A stretch of DNA of 64,000 nucleotides, from NCBI RefSeq assembly GCF_024298925.1, contig NZ_CP101283.1:992001-1056000 (forward strand). The letters run 5' to 3'. A program made the position numbers and the translations under genes. Below are positions 52,798-62,299 of the stretch, one piece after another. Within the stretch, counting starts at the first letter, position 1. The number at the start of each line of letters is the position of its first letter. Under the pieces are notes generated by a model. That model saw only the letters and a program-made list of their open reading frames with translations, made no database searches and had not been told where the DNA came from. Source of the DNA: Phenylobacterium sp. LH3H17. Its GTDB lineage: Bacteria > Pseudomonadota > Alphaproteobacteria > Caulobacterales > Caulobacteraceae.

Positions 52798-54071
52798 CGC
52801 AGCGCCTTCGTGCCGACCATCCGTGTGGTGTCGGAGTAGGATTTCAAGAGACCCGCGGCCTCGAGCTGGCGAGCGAAGGCCTGCTCGTTGTCCTCGAAAA
52901 GGCTTGCGTCAAGTCGCCCGAGGAGCCCCTCCGCCGCCGCCGCGGACCGACCGATCACGAGGCCGAAGCGTGCGTGCAGGTCCTCGCCCGCGAAGACTTC
53001 GAACGGCCTCTCCTGATCGAGCGGCACGAGCGCCAGCACAAGAGCCTCCAGGAGGTCCAGGCCGATGGCGAAGTGGCGCTTCCCGGAGAAGGCGTTGATC
53101 AGCCCCGTCCAGGCACAGGTACGGGTGAAGAATCCCGCGAGGTCGCGGCGGGCCTTGGCTTTGAGCTCATCCCCCTCCGGCAGGCAGGCCTCAGCCGCCT
53201 CGCCGATGACCGCGACGATCTCCTTCAGCCCTCGAGCGGACTCGCGTCGGAGCTGGCTCGGTCCTGAGCCGCAGTCCACCACGGCTGGCGGGCGTCGCGC
53301 CTCCAGCCGCTCGGCGGCGCGGTCGCGTTGGCAGAGGGCGAGCCAGAAGCCGGTCCAGTTGACGACCGCCTTCACGCGCGCAGTGGAGGAGAGGTCCGTA
53401 TGGGACAAGATGGAGGCGATGCCGTCCCTGTACTGCCTGTCGAGTTCGTCCTCCGGAGGGTTGGCCGCGGCTTCGACCGAGCAGGCGGTCGCCGCGGTTG
53501 GCCGAGAGTGAGTTGCTAGGACCTGCGCCAGGCGTTCCAACGGCGTGGCGCCCTCGTCCGGCATCATTGCCGCGAAGCCGTCCCTGATAGCGTCCAGTCG
53601 CCTTGAGTCCGGGTCTTGGCGCAGGACCTTGTAGGCGAGCGCCCCGCCGCCGCGGAGGTACCGTCGTTCGATCTGGACGACCCCGCGAGATTGCGACCTC
53701 GCATTGCGCGCATCCCAATGAATCAACGATCGAGTGTACGGGAAGAAGTGCGCTGCCTCCCAGTTCGGCGTCTTCCGATCCGGTACAGGAAGTTGTAGGC
53801 ATTTCAGGAGCTGCCGCAGCACCTCCTCGGCGCCGTCACCCACGAAGACCTCACGCCCGGCGGCCGTGTCCGCGAACCGCTCGGGATCCCAGACGAGCCG
53901 GCGCGCGAAGTCCTGGGCGGTCCGAACGAATTTCGGATTTTCCCCATTGGCCAGCACACCATCTTCGGAGCCGTATACGTAATTGAGCAGCTCAAGGCCG
54001 GGATAATGGCCGGCGGCATCGGCGACAAGGATTCCGCCGACGAGAGCCTGGGATATGTCCGGTGTCTTCAT
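52794..54071 (-). CDS. DptG-like middle protein of the restriction triad
   Basis: 425 aa, mainly helical, with no catalytic motif that I can name. Segments such as GLELLNYVYGSEDGVLANGE and FFPYTRSLIHWDARNARS, and a C-terminal FEDNEQAFARQLEAAGLLKS, look like a structured adaptor. It starts three bases after the ATPase gene stop and overlaps the FtsK-type gene start. The assignment to DptG rests on size and position between an ATPase and a DptH-like motor, not on recognised motifs. Confidence 0.45.
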   Translation of the reverse strand: MKTPDISQALVGGILVADAAGHYPGLELLNYVYGSEDGVLANGENPKFVRTAQDFARRLVWDPERFADTAAGREVFVGDGAEEVLRQLLKCLQLPVPDRKTPNWEAAHFFPYTRSLIHWDARNARSQSRGVVQIERRYLRGGGALAYKVLRQDPDSRRLDAIRDGFAAMMPDEGATPLERLAQVLATHSRPTAATACSVEAAANPPEDELDRQYRDGIASILSHTDLSSTARVKAVVNWTGFWLALCQRDRAAERLEARRPPAVVDCGSGPSQLRRESARGLKEIVAVIGEAAEACLPEGDELKAKARRDLAGFFTRTCAWTGLINAFSGKRHFAIGLDLLEALVLALVPLDQERPFEVFAGEDLHARFGLVIGRSAAAAEGLLGRLDASLFEDNEQAFARQLEAAGLLKSYSDTTRMVGTKALR

Positions 54072-54074
54072 GGA

Positions 54075-55913
54075 TCAGCCTTTGCTCACGCCAATGACGC
54101 CGCCCTCTTCCAGTGTGACTGTGTGCAGTGCGCCGCCCACCATCACGCTGATGCTGTCGTTGGAATCGTGCGCGCTGCGTTCGGCGAGCAGGCCCAGGAA
54201 GTTCAGGATGCGCCGGATATCGTGCGCGTAGAATGCCTCGGGCAGGTAGCCCGAAGCCGCCCTCATGATGCAGTCGAAGCTGAGAAGGTCCAGCGGATGC
54301 TGCCGCCGCTCGCCCCCGCCGAGGTCAACGGTCAGTAGTACGGCGCGTTCGATCCAGTCCACTGCTCCGCGAAGCGCGTAGGGGTCGTCCGGCCTGACTT
54401 CCCAGCCCTCGGATTGCGGCAGCAGCCTGATCTGACTTGAACCGATCTTCCGGGCGATGATCGCTGCGCTGCTCGTCGATCGACCGAATGCTGGGTCGAC
54501 GAGGTGGAGCGTGGAGCCGCTGGCCGGCAGCCGCAGCCCCTGGATGGTATGCAGTCCCGTGATGAGTCGATTCTTGATTGTTACGCGGCGGCTGTTGTCG
54601 GATTCGCCCGAGAGCAAGAATCGGAAATCGTCGTAGTGGCTGAATCCCAGCCGTGCCGCCTCCAGGCCATTCACCGCGCCCTCGAAGAAGTCGCGGCGAC
54701 GCAGATTGCGGATCACCTCCCTGGTGAATTCCGCTTCCGTGTGCCTCTCGTCGCCGCTTCTTGCGTCGGCGATGATCTCGTCGATCCCATGTGTGGCATC
54801 GATCAGCGCTTCCCGGCCTCCGATCCGTCGGCGGAACCTCAACTCGAAGCCCGGGTCGACGAAGACATCGGCGTCATTGATCAGGCGCTCGTCGACGCGG
54901 CGATCAGCGACCAAACCGGGATCCAGGGCCGCGATCTCCGCTAGGACGGGGATCCGCGCCAAGCGGTCCCGACTCAACGTTCGCGGGCCGGCGAATAGGA
55001 GGCTGTAGAACATGTATTCTGCCTGCCAGCCATCCGCCTGCCTACCGAAGCGTTGATGGACGTCTTCGCATTTGAGGCCGCCCGTCAGCACATAGGCCAC
55101 CGTCATGAGGATCTCGCGGATCGTTATGACGACCCCCAGTCGCTCCATCAGGGCCATGACGTCTCGGATTCGGGCCCGCCGGCCGACCCCCGTGGCGCCT
55201 TCCAGCAACACCGCGTTCCTGGCCATCGGGCAGCCGGGCTTGGCGTCGCAGCTATCGCAAACCGCCCACCGTCGCGGCGCCAGCCAGCCGAGCATGCGGC
55301 CTTCGCCGGACAGCACCCGTTCGACGAGGGCGGCATCGCCGGCCGCGACCGACTGATAGTTGAGGTTCACGATATGGAGTCGGCCCTCGGTAGACGCCCT
55401 GCCAGACGCGAACGATTGGAGAAAGGCAAGCGCTACATCCGCGAGGTCTCCGTCGCCTGCGAGGATCGTCCGGAGCCGCCCCTCGTTGACGCAGACGACC
55501 GTGGCGGAATCGGGATCCGCGGCGGCCGACTTCAGCAGATCGCGCGCTTTGGCGGGCGTCACCTCGGAGAAGTCCTTGAACACCCGCAACGGCCTTCCAC
55601 CGGGACGGTCCGACATGAGGAGGCGCCCATCGCAAGCGTGCTTGATGGCCGTCCTAGCCGCGTCCGCCGAATACCCGAGTACTTCGCGGAGCACGCGGTT
55701 GCAAAGGTGCGTCTTCCCGTGACCCGCGTCGCCCGTGAGGATCACCAAGCGGGCCGTGTCCGCGAGAACAGTCTTGAGATAGTGCAGCGCGCGGGTTTCG
55801 ATCTCGAGGGAGTCGCCTACGTTGCGGTTCTCCTCATAGATCTGGTCGAACGATGCGTCGAAAGGCAGATATCGATGCAGGCGCTGGACGTGCGTGTTGA
55901 TCTGGTACGCCAT
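54075..55913 (-). CDS. DptF-like P-loop ATPase
   Basis: 612 aa, first gene of the triad. Walker A is GDAGHGKTHL (residues 61-70), preceded by LARLVILTG-type strand residues. A cysteine cluster, CDSCDAKPGC, in the middle may hold zinc. The region LKTVLADTARLVILTG and the order of ATPase, unknown protein and FtsK motor parallel dptF-dptG-dptH. In Dnd/Ssp systems these three restrict DNA lacking phosphorothioate; no dnd or ssp modification gene is in the window. It is divergent from an m5C methyltransferase (157 bases). Confidence 0.55.
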   Translation of the reverse strand: MAYQINTHVQRLHRYLPFDASFDQIYEENRNVGDSLEIETRALHYLKTVLADTARLVILTGDAGHGKTHLCNRVLREVLGYSADAARTAIKHACDGRLLMSDRPGGRPLRVFKDFSEVTPAKARDLLKSAAADPDSATVVCVNEGRLRTILAGDGDLADVALAFLQSFASGRASTEGRLHIVNLNYQSVAAGDAALVERVLSGEGRMLGWLAPRRWAVCDSCDAKPGCPMARNAVLLEGATGVGRRARIRDVMALMERLGVVITIREILMTVAYVLTGGLKCEDVHQRFGRQADGWQAEYMFYSLLFAGPRTLSRDRLARIPVLAEIAALDPGLVADRRVDERLINDADVFVDPGFELRFRRRIGGREALIDATHGIDEIIADARSGDERHTEAEFTREVIRNLRRRDFFEGAVNGLEAARLGFSHYDDFRFLLSGESDNSRRVTIKNRLITGLHTIQGLRLPASGSTLHLVDPAFGRSTSSAAIIARKIGSSQIRLLPQSEGWEVRPDDPYALRGAVDWIERAVLLTVDLGGGERRQHPLDLLSFDCIMRAASGYLPEAFYAHDIRRILNFLGLLAERSAHDSNDSISVMVGGALHTVTLEEGGVIGVSKG

Positions 55914-56069
55914 GCGATCCCCCGAGGCACCCCCTTGTTCCGTGAAAGCCCGCCCACATCAACCCTCGTACTTGCCGGGCCATGGCCCGAAAGCCTGGCC
56001 CTCAGCCCGGCAGTTTCCTATACCGGCGACGACCCATGGATGTCGTCGCCTTGACCCGGGTGCCGCGCA

Positions 56070-57653
56070 TTGACGCCGGGTGGCCGCGGGGCGGAGAGTA
56101 CTGACGTGCACGATGGTAGTTCCGGCCCAACGTCTAGCCGCCTGACGGGAGCAAGCCTCTCAGGAGCTGTCTGTGGCGAAGGAGCTGTATGGGCGAAGGT
56201 TCGTCGACTCATTGAGGGAGGACGACCGCGGGTGCTCGACCTCTTTTCGGGATGCGGCGGGCTCTCACTGGGGTTCAACGCGGCCGGCTTCGAGATCTCA
56301 GCTGGGGTAGAGTTCGATCCGCGCGCCGCCGAATCCCACGGAGCGAACTTCCACCCAGGACAGCCCATCTACGCGCTGCCACGCGATATCACCTCCCTGT
56401 CGCCGGTGGAGCTCGCTGACACGCTCGACCTGGGGCCGGTCACGAGCTGCATCGACGTGATCGTCGGCGGTCCGCCATGCCAAGCATTCGCGCGGGTGGG
56501 TCGTCCCAAACTCCGGGAGATCGAGTCCCATCCCGAGGCCTTCATCCGCGATCCGCGGGCTCGCTTGTATCTCGAGTACCTTGCCTATGTAGAGGCATTC
56601 CAACCGTTGGCCCTGCTCATGGAGAACGTTCCCGACGTCCTGAACCATGGCGGTCAGAACATCGCCGAGGAGACGTGCGAGGTCCTGCGGGACCGTGGAT
56701 ACGTGGCCGGATACACCCTTCTCAATTCGGCCTTCTACGGCGTCCCTCAGATGCGGGAGCGCATGATCCTGGTGGCCTATCGCCGTGAGCTCGGCATAGA
56801 ACCGAGTTTCCCGCGCCCGACCCGTTTCCTGCAATTGCCAAGAGGTTACGCCTCAAGCCGCAGGGTTGCGCTCAAGCTGTTGAAAGGGTTGCCGGGAGGC
56901 GACGTGAACTCCTACCACCCTCCCGCGATGCCCTCTCCGGAACTGCCCCCGGCCGTCACCGCGCGTGAGGCATTGAGCGACCTCCCTGTGCTGACTGCCC
57001 ACCTCGATGGAGGATCGAGACGGGGGCGTCGGGCGCTCGAGACGGCGATTGGCTACGGGACGCCAATGGTGCCCGAAGGTAGCTATGCGGATTTCATGCG
57101 GCACTGGTCGGGACCGGCGACCGCCGAAGGTGTGACCGGGCATGTGATCCGCCACCTTCCCAGGGACTGGCGCATCTTCGCCCGGCTTGCACCAGGAGAT
57201 GAGTATCCTGAGGCGCACGCCGCGGCATGCGTGCTATTTGGCGAGGAGCTCGAGCGGCTTGCGGCCGTAAACGCGGCACCCGAGTCCGGGAGCGAGGCCC
57301 ACGACGCGCTTCGTGCGGCGTTCGTGCCGCCGTACGACGTCGGCAAGTTTCCTAACAAGTGGCGCAAGATGGAGCCTGACCTGCCTGCAAGGACGCTGAT
57401 GGCCCACCTCGGTAAGGACAGCTACAGCCATATCCACTATGACAGCACGCAGGCGAGGACGATCTCGGTCCGCGAAGCGGCGCGCCTGCAGTCCTTCCCA
57501 GACTCCTTCACCTTCTCGGGCGCGATGAACGCGGCGTTCCGACAGATCGGCAACGCAGTCCCACCCCTGTTGGCTAAGGCGGTGGCGGATGAGATGTCGC
57601 GAAATCTTGCCGCCCTCGGTACAACCATCCCGACGGCCGCGGCATCACGATGA
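56070..57653 (+). CDS. DNA (cytosine-5) methyltransferase, second copy
   Basis: At most 527 aa. Motif I is VLDLFSGCGGLSLGFNAAGF, the catalytic Cys is near 137 in GGPPCQAFARVG, ENV is in LMENVPDV, motif VIII is QMRERMILVAYR and the C-terminus has IGNAVPPLLAKAV. The TTG at 56070 is only one option: GTG at 56106 and later GTG codons just before motif I are in frame. It is divergent from the Dpt-like operon and could mark self-DNA for it. Distinct in sequence from the methyltransferase at 44213. Confidence 0.9.
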   Translation: MTPGGRGAESTDVHDGSSGPTSSRLTGASLSGAVCGEGAVWAKVRRLIEGGRPRVLDLFSGCGGLSLGFNAAGFEISAGVEFDPRAAESHGANFHPGQPIYALPRDITSLSPVELADTLDLGPVTSCIDVIVGGPPCQAFARVGRPKLREIESHPEAFIRDPRARLYLEYLAYVEAFQPLALLMENVPDVLNHGGQNIAEETCEVLRDRGYVAGYTLLNSAFYGVPQMRERMILVAYRRELGIEPSFPRPTRFLQLPRGYASSRRVALKLLKGLPGGDVNSYHPPAMPSPELPPAVTAREALSDLPVLTAHLDGGSRRGRRALETAIGYGTPMVPEGSYADFMRHWSGPATAEGVTGHVIRHLPRDWRIFARLAPGDEYPEAHAAACVLFGEELERLAAVNAAPESGSEAHDALRAAFVPPYDVGKFPNKWRKMEPDLPARTLMAHLGKDSYSHIHYDSTQARTISVREAARLQSFPDSFTFSGAMNAAFRQIGNAVPPLLAKAVADEMSRNLAALGTTIPTAAASR

Positions 57654-58084
57654 GGCAGGCCTTAGTGGATCATCTCACGCCTGCACAACGCAGTGCGCAT
57701 ATGGGTCGTATCCGTCGTGCGGACACGAAGCCGGAATGGATCGTCAGGAGGATGCTCCATGCCCTGGGGTATCGATTCCGACTTCAGTGGGCGGCAGCAC
57801 CAGGCCGACCGGATGTGGCATTTCCGGGCCGCCGGAAGATAATATTCGTGCACGGTTGCTTCTGGCATCAACACGCCGGCTGCAGGAACGCTACGATGCC
57901 CCGGACGCGAACCGAATTCTGGCAGGAAAAGTTCGCGAGAAACCGTGAACGAGATATGCGAGACCTTGTGCGGGCCGAGGCGGGAGGATGGACCGTCCTT
58001 GTCGTCTGGGAATGCGAGACAAAGGCGAAGGCTGGCCTCGAGGCACGGCTGGTCGAATTCCTGGGCCCGACAATCGCTCCATGA
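57650..58084 (+). CDS. vsr: Vsr endonuclease, second copy
   Basis: 144 aa. The catalytic Asp is D55 in GRPDVAF, and HGCFWHQHAGC carries zinc ligands. It starts inside the methyltransferase stop codon (ATGA), so it is translationally coupled to it. It is closely related to the Vsr at 43689. The pairing with its own m5C methyltransferase shows two separately inherited methylation modules. Confidence 0.92.
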   Translation: MRQALVDHLTPAQRSAHMGRIRRADTKPEWIVRRMLHALGYRFRLQWAAAPGRPDVAFPGRRKIIFVHGCFWHQHAGCRNATMPRTRTEFWQEKFARNRERDMRDLVRAEAGGWTVLVVWECETKAKAGLEARLVEFLGPTIAP

Positions 58085-58409
58085 GCGAGCCCCGTCGGTC
58101 CTAGCGATCGGCGTGCCGAGCTTCAGGATCGAACTTGTGCGTCCTGAGTTCCAACTGGCTGACTCCCAGGGGGCGTGACGTATGGCGCTCATAATGCCGT
58201 CAGCGGCAGCGACAGCCGCCGCCATGACACGGCTCGCTATGGGGAATGCGGCATTGGTCATTCTGCGGATTTCCGACACGGGCAAGGCAAGTGTTTGCGC
58301 ATGGCGCTTCGAGCGTCTGCTGCGCGCCGACCTCTCAAGCGATAACTATCTGAAAGTCAGGCGTTTTAGTGCGCGTGGCGTCGGCAGGTTTGTCCTGGGA
58401 CAAACCTGA
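58085..58409. other. Gap before the Fic promoter
   Basis: No gene is supported. One 75-codon frame exists (MALIMPSAAATAAAMTRLAM) but it is alanine-rich and without a ribosome site or family. The sequence GGTTTGTCC...GGACAAACC at about 58387-58405 is a short perfect inverted repeat that could end the vsr transcript. Confidence 0.3.
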
Positions 58410-58510
58410 TGCGGAGATTAGGGGGCGTATTCTCCGCAATTTTGCGGAGAATACGATTGCATTTGCGGTGATTGCCGATCATATTCGCCGCAAATGGTGC
58501 GGTGATTATG
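58410..58510. promoter_or_regulatory. Array of six TTGCGGNGAATA half-sites upstream of fic
   Basis: A perfect 14-bp inverted repeat, CGTATTCTCCGCAA / TTGCGGAGAATACG (58426-58455, two-base spacer), is followed by a second inverted pair, ATTTGCGGTGATT (58461) and its complement ending at 58495. Single half-sites at 58410 (TGCGGAGATTA) and at 58498, the latter overlapping the fic ATG (TGCGGTGATTATG), complete the set. This is an operator cluster rather than a terminator, since no T-run follows. The winged-helix C-terminus of the Fic protein is a candidate binder. Confidence 0.65.
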
Positions 58511-59617
58511 GCCTATATCTACGAAGACACGGGCTGGCCGGACCTTGTCTGGGACGAGAGCGGCCTGCAGGCGGCCTTGAGCGAGGTGCGGCACCGTCAG
58601 GGCCGGCTCTTGGGCCGCATGGAAGCCATGGGCTTTCCGCTCCGGGCGGACGCCGTCCTCCAGACTCTGACGCAGGACGTCCTGAAATCGAGCGAGATCG
58701 AGGGGGAGATCCTCGACAAGGATTTGGTCCGCTCATCCGTTGCTCGACGGCTGGGCATGGACATCGGCGCCCTGACCCCCGTCGACCGTCAGGTCGAGGG
58801 GGTCGTGGAGATGATGCTCGATGCGACCCAGAGGTTCGACCAGCCGCTCACTGAGACGCGGCTGTTCGCCTGGCATGCGGCGCTCTTTCCGACGGGGTGG
58901 AGCGGATTGCAGAAGATCACTGTCGGGGCATGGCGCGAAGATCGTGACGGACCCATGCAGGTCGTCTCCGGCGGGCCGGGCCGCGAGCACGTTCACTTCC
59001 AGGCGCCGCGGGCGGAACACTTGCCGGGGGAAATGGCGAGGTTCCTGACCTGGTTCAACGAGGAGGCCGCCATCGATCCGGTCCTTAAGGCCGCGGTCGC
59101 TCACTTCTGGTTCATCACCATTCACCCGTTCGAGGATGGCAATGGACGGATCGCGCGGGCCATAGCTGACCTCGCCCTGGCGCGCGCCGATGACAGCCCG
59201 CAACGCTTCTACAGCATGTCCGCACAAATCCGGGTCGAGCGGACCGCCTACTATGACGTGCTCGAGACCACTCAAAAAGGCGGCCTGGACATAACCGGGT
59301 GGCTGCAGTGGTTCCTGTCGTGCCTTGGCAAGGCGATCGACGGCGCCGGGGGCGTGCTTGGCGCCGTCCTCGACAAGGCGGCGTTCTGGCTGACCTACAC
59401 CGACGTGAATTTCAACGAACGGCAGAGACGCATGGTCGAACGCCTGCTGGGAGGGTTCGAAGGGAAGCTGACCACGTCGAAGTGGGCGGTCCTGGCCAAG
59501 TGTTCTCAGGATACCGCCTTGCGAGACATTGACGGTCTTGTGCGGGCGGGGGTGCTCACAAAGGAATCCGCCGGCGGCAGAAGTACGAGCTACGCGCTGG
59601 CGCCGTGGAAGCGGTGA
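58508..59617 (+). CDS. Fic family protein (DUF4172-type N-terminus, winged-helix C-terminus)
   Basis: 369 aa from the ATG at 58508. The N-terminus (YIYEDTGWPDLVWDESGLQA) is the DUF4172 type. The inhibitory helix has S61-x-x-x-E65-G66 (SSEIEGE), as in self-inhibited Fic proteins. The active loop is HPFEDGNGRIAR (His near 206), complete for AMP transfer. The C-terminal part, TSKWAVLAKCSQDTALRDID followed by RAGVL and a wing, looks like a DNA-binding winged helix, so the protein may regulate its own promoter. It sits at the right edge of the defence island. Confidence 0.9.
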   Translation: MAYIYEDTGWPDLVWDESGLQAALSEVRHRQGRLLGRMEAMGFPLRADAVLQTLTQDVLKSSEIEGEILDKDLVRSSVARRLGMDIGALTPVDRQVEGVVEMMLDATQRFDQPLTETRLFAWHAALFPTGWSGLQKITVGAWREDRDGPMQVVSGGPGREHVHFQAPRAEHLPGEMARFLTWFNEEAAIDPVLKAAVAHFWFITIHPFEDGNGRIARAIADLALARADDSPQRFYSMSAQIRVERTAYYDVLETTQKGGLDITGWLQWFLSCLGKAIDGAGGVLGAVLDKAAFWLTYTDVNFNERQRRMVERLLGGFEGKLTTSKWAVLAKCSQDTALRDIDGLVRAGVLTKESAGGRSTSYALAPWKR

Positions 59618-59769
59618 ACCTCAGGCCGGCCCCCTGGCGCAGTCGTTCCGCTCCTCCATTCAAACAGATGTTTGGCCTCCACGTCCGACGCGTTATGTAG
59701 GCCGGGAAGCGCGCGTTCAGCCTGCGGAGTGACCGGGCAGCGCAACTGCCGTGCTGCAGGGAGAGGCCC

Positions 59770-60684
59770 ATGAGCTTTTCGACGGAACTGAGCCTCGCTG
59801 GTCCCCTTCGGCGACCACGCCAGATGCTCGGCGACCAGACCTACGGCGGGCATAGCTCGATCCATGACGACGCCATGGCCGAGAAGCTGGGGTTCCGCGC
59901 CGGGCCCATCGAGGGGCCCACGCATTTCAGCCAGTTCCAGCCGCTGCTCGCCAGGATCTGGGGGCAGGCCTGGTTCGAGCGCGGCTGCCTGTCGGCCCAC
60001 TTCCTCAACATGGTGGTCGAGGGCGAAGAGGTCCGCGCCTTCGCCGAGATCCCGCCCGATGGGGCCACCTCCACCCGGGTATGGGCCGAGAAGGCGGACG
60101 GCACGCCCGTCCTGGAGGCGAGCGCCAGCCTCGGCGCCACCGGCGGCCCGACCCTCCTCGACACCCGGATGGCGGCCCTGCGTCCACCGGGCCGCCTGCT
60201 GATCCTGGAAGACCTGAAGGTCGGAATGACCGGCGCGCGCGAGGAACGGGTGCGCATGGACGCCGACCAGAGCATGGGCGCCCTCTATCCCTTCAGCCTC
60301 AACCAAAAGCTGAAGGTGATCACCGAGGCATCGCCTTGGTATTCTGAAGCGGCGGCCTCGCCCTGGGGCCGGGCGATCATCCCGTTCGAAATGCTGAGCG
60401 TGCTCTTCGAATACTCCAGCCGTGAGGCGGCCTTCCCGGTGAAGGGGCCAGCGGTGGGCCTCTTCGCCGACCAGGAGATCCGCCTGATCGAGGGGCCGCT
60501 GTTCGTGGGCGAGGACTATGTCCTGCGCCGCGAGGTCGTCGCCTTGGCTGAGAGCAAGCGCACGGAGTCCTACTGGGTGCGAACCCGGGTCTTCGACTCA
60601 AGCGGCGGGAAGCAGGTGGCCGAGATGCTGCTGAACCACGCCACGCTGAAAAACTCGTTCGCCGGCTACGCCGAAGCGAACTGA
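59770..60684 (+). CDS. Double-hotdog protein (MaoC/HTD2-like), second copy
   Basis: 304 aa with GGGAGAGG upstream of the ATG. It is a paralogue of 14465-15340: shared [29 protein letters not shown] and GCLSAHFLN. The likely activity is on acyl thioesters (hydration or hydrolysis); not proven. It is followed 25 bases later by an SDR gene, forming a two-gene unit that looks like part of a beta-oxidation-type pathway. Confidence 0.5.
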   Translation: MSFSTELSLAGPLRRPRQMLGDQTYGGHSSIHDDAMAEKLGFRAGPIEGPTHFSQFQPLLARIWGQAWFERGCLSAHFLNMVVEGEEVRAFAEIPPDGATSTRVWAEKADGTPVLEASASLGATGGPTLLDTRMAALRPPGRLLILEDLKVGMTGAREERVRMDADQSMGALYPFSLNQKLKVITEASPWYSEAAASPWGRAIIPFEMLSVLFEYSSREAAFPVKGPAVGLFADQEIRLIEGPLFVGEDYVLRREVVALAESKRTESYWVRTRVFDSSGGKQVAEMLLNHATLKNSFAGYAEAN

Positions 60685-60709
60685 ACCAGGATCAAGAAGG
60701 GCGTCGCCG

Positions 60710-61507
60710 ATGCAGGTGAAGGACAAGGTCGTCGTGGTGACCGGCGGGGCCGACGGGATCGGGGCGGCGCTCTGCCGCCGCTTCGCCCGGGAGGGCGCGC
60801 GAGCTGTGATCGTGGCCGATCGCAACGGCGAGGGGGCCGCCGCCGTCGCCGCGGAGATCGGCGGCGAGGCCGTCACCCTGGACGTCAGCGACGGCCAGGC
60901 CATGGCGACGATGGTGGCCGGTGTCGAGGCGCGGCACGGCGGCATCGACCTGTTCTGTTCGAACGCAGGTGTCGGCGACGGCGACCCCGACCGGCGAAAC
61001 GCGGCGTCGTCGCCCGATGCGGTCTGGCAGCGGGCCTGGGAGGTCAATGTCATGGCGCATGTGCATGCGGCGCGCGCGGTCATTCCCGGAATGCAGGCGC
61101 GAGGCGGCGGCTATCTGCTGAACACCATATCGGCGGCCGGGCTGCTCTCGCAGATCGGCGGGGCGGTCTACTCGACGACCAAGCACGCCGCGGTGGGCTT
61201 CGCCGAGTCGCTTGCGATCACCCACGGTGACCAGGGCGTCAGGGTCTCCGTCCTCTGCCCGCAGGGCGTCGACACCGCCATGCTGCGGCAGGGCGACGCC
61301 GCGTCGCAGCCGCAGAACCTGGACGGCGTCATGACCCCCGACGAAGTGGCCGAAAGCGTGGTCGAGGGGCTGGCGGCGGAGACCTTCCTGATCCTGCCCC
61401 ACCCGATCGTACTGACCTACATGCAGCGCAAGGCCGGCGACTACGACCGCTGGCTGGGCGGGATGCGGCGGCTGCGCGGGAAGATGATGGACGCGGCCAC
61501 CGGCTGA
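60710..61507 (+). CDS. SDR family oxidoreductase
   Basis: 265 aa. TGGADGIG is the cofactor loop, SNAGVGDGD corresponds to NNAG, the serine strand is LLNTISAAG and the catalytic pair is YSTTK. A C-terminal extension of about 30 residues ([20 protein letters not shown]) is longer than in minimal SDRs. It lies just after the double-hotdog gene and could be a 3-hydroxyacyl dehydrogenase type. The substrate is uncertain. Confidence 0.87.
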   Translation: MQVKDKVVVVTGGADGIGAALCRRFAREGARAVIVADRNGEGAAAVAAEIGGEAVTLDVSDGQAMATMVAGVEARHGGIDLFCSNAGVGDGDPDRRNAASSPDAVWQRAWEVNVMAHVHAARAVIPGMQARGGGYLLNTISAAGLLSQIGGAVYSTTKHAAVGFAESLAITHGDQGVRVSVLCPQGVDTAMLRQGDAASQPQNLDGVMTPDEVAESVVEGLAAETFLILPHPIVLTYMQRKAGDYDRWLGGMRRLRGKMMDAATG

Positions 61508-61939
61508 GGCCGGCGCCGCGGCGCCGTCCCTGAAGACACCCTTAAGGGACCGCGTCACGACCGGCGCAGGCCGACGCGCCGAGGACGGGTCCGGGGTGCG
61601 GGGCCTGTAGGCTCCGGCTCAGCGACGAGAGCGGTCCGCCGTGGGGCGGGCTCGATGGCCAGGGGCGGTACAGGCCCGCGATTGCTCGAGCTCGCCTTGC
61701 GGCCTCTCCCGGCTTGACCCCCTCGCAGGGTTGCGGGCTTGCGCCCCGTGCGTCCTCCGCAACGCCGGCCGGCGGCGTCTTTCCCCGGGCCTTGGGCCCT
61801 TCCTCGCGAGGCAAAGACACCTGGTCCGGCGTCCTTCGCTGCGCTTCGGGCTGAACGCTGCGGGGCCGAACGCCCCTGCGTCCTGGATCGCCGTCGAGGC
61901 CGCGGCTGGCGCGGTCGAGAAGCAACAGGAGACTTCCCC
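61508..61939. other. GC-rich gap upstream of the DUF736 gene
   Basis: No gene is supported in these 432 bases. Both strands have open frames, but their composition (Arg/Pro/Gly-rich, no ribosome sites) is that of shadow frames. An AGGAGA ribosome site at the end belongs to the DUF736 gene. Confidence 0.35.
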
Positions 61940-62248
61940 ATGGCCACCATCGGCTCGTTCCACAAGCAGGACGACGGCTCCTATACGGGCGCCATCAAGA
62001 CCCTCACCCTCAACGTCAAGGCCGCGGTGATCCGTCCCGCCGAGCGGGAGAGCGACAAGGCCCCGGACTTCCGCATCTTCCACGCCGCCGTCGAGTTCGG
62101 GGCGGCCTGGCGCAAGAAGAGCCGCGAGGATCGCGACTACCTTTCGGTCAAGCTCGACGACCCGAGCTTCCCGGCCCCGATCTACGCCTCCCTGGTCGAG
62201 GCCGAGGTGGGCTACAGCCTGATCTGGTCGCGACGCACCGGCGACTAG
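61940..62248 (+). CDS. DUF736 family protein
   Basis: 102 aa with AGGAGA six bases upstream. The start [20 protein letters not shown] and [13 protein letters not shown], then [20 protein letters not shown], are characteristic of DUF736, a small protein found in alphaproteobacterial plasmids and integrative conjugative elements near transfer and partition genes. Its function is unknown. It marks this border as derived from such an element. An ArdC remnant follows. Confidence 0.92.
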   Translation: MATIGSFHKQDDGSYTGAIKTLTLNVKAAVIRPAERESDKAPDFRIFHAAVEFGAAWRKKSREDRDYLSVKLDDPSFPAPIYASLVEAEVGYSLIWSRRTGD

Positions 62249-62258
62249 GCCCTTGGCC

Positions 62259-62281
62259 GGCGCCCCGCAGGGCGGGGCGCC
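62259..62281 (+). terminator. Hairpin after the DUF736 gene
   Basis: GGCGCCCCGC / GCGGGGCGCC, a perfect 10-bp stem with an AGG loop, starts 11 bases after the DUF736 stop. It has no U-run, but the stem is very strong. Intrinsic-type termination is likely. Confidence 0.6.
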
Positions 62282-62299
62282 GCTCCCTCCCGATCACAA

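Noticed and set aside
58182..58409. 75-codon frame upstream of fic as a possible antitoxin
   Set aside because: Alanine-rich start, no ribosome site, no helix-turn-helix or known Fic-antitoxin motif; the Fic protein carries its own inhibitory helix.
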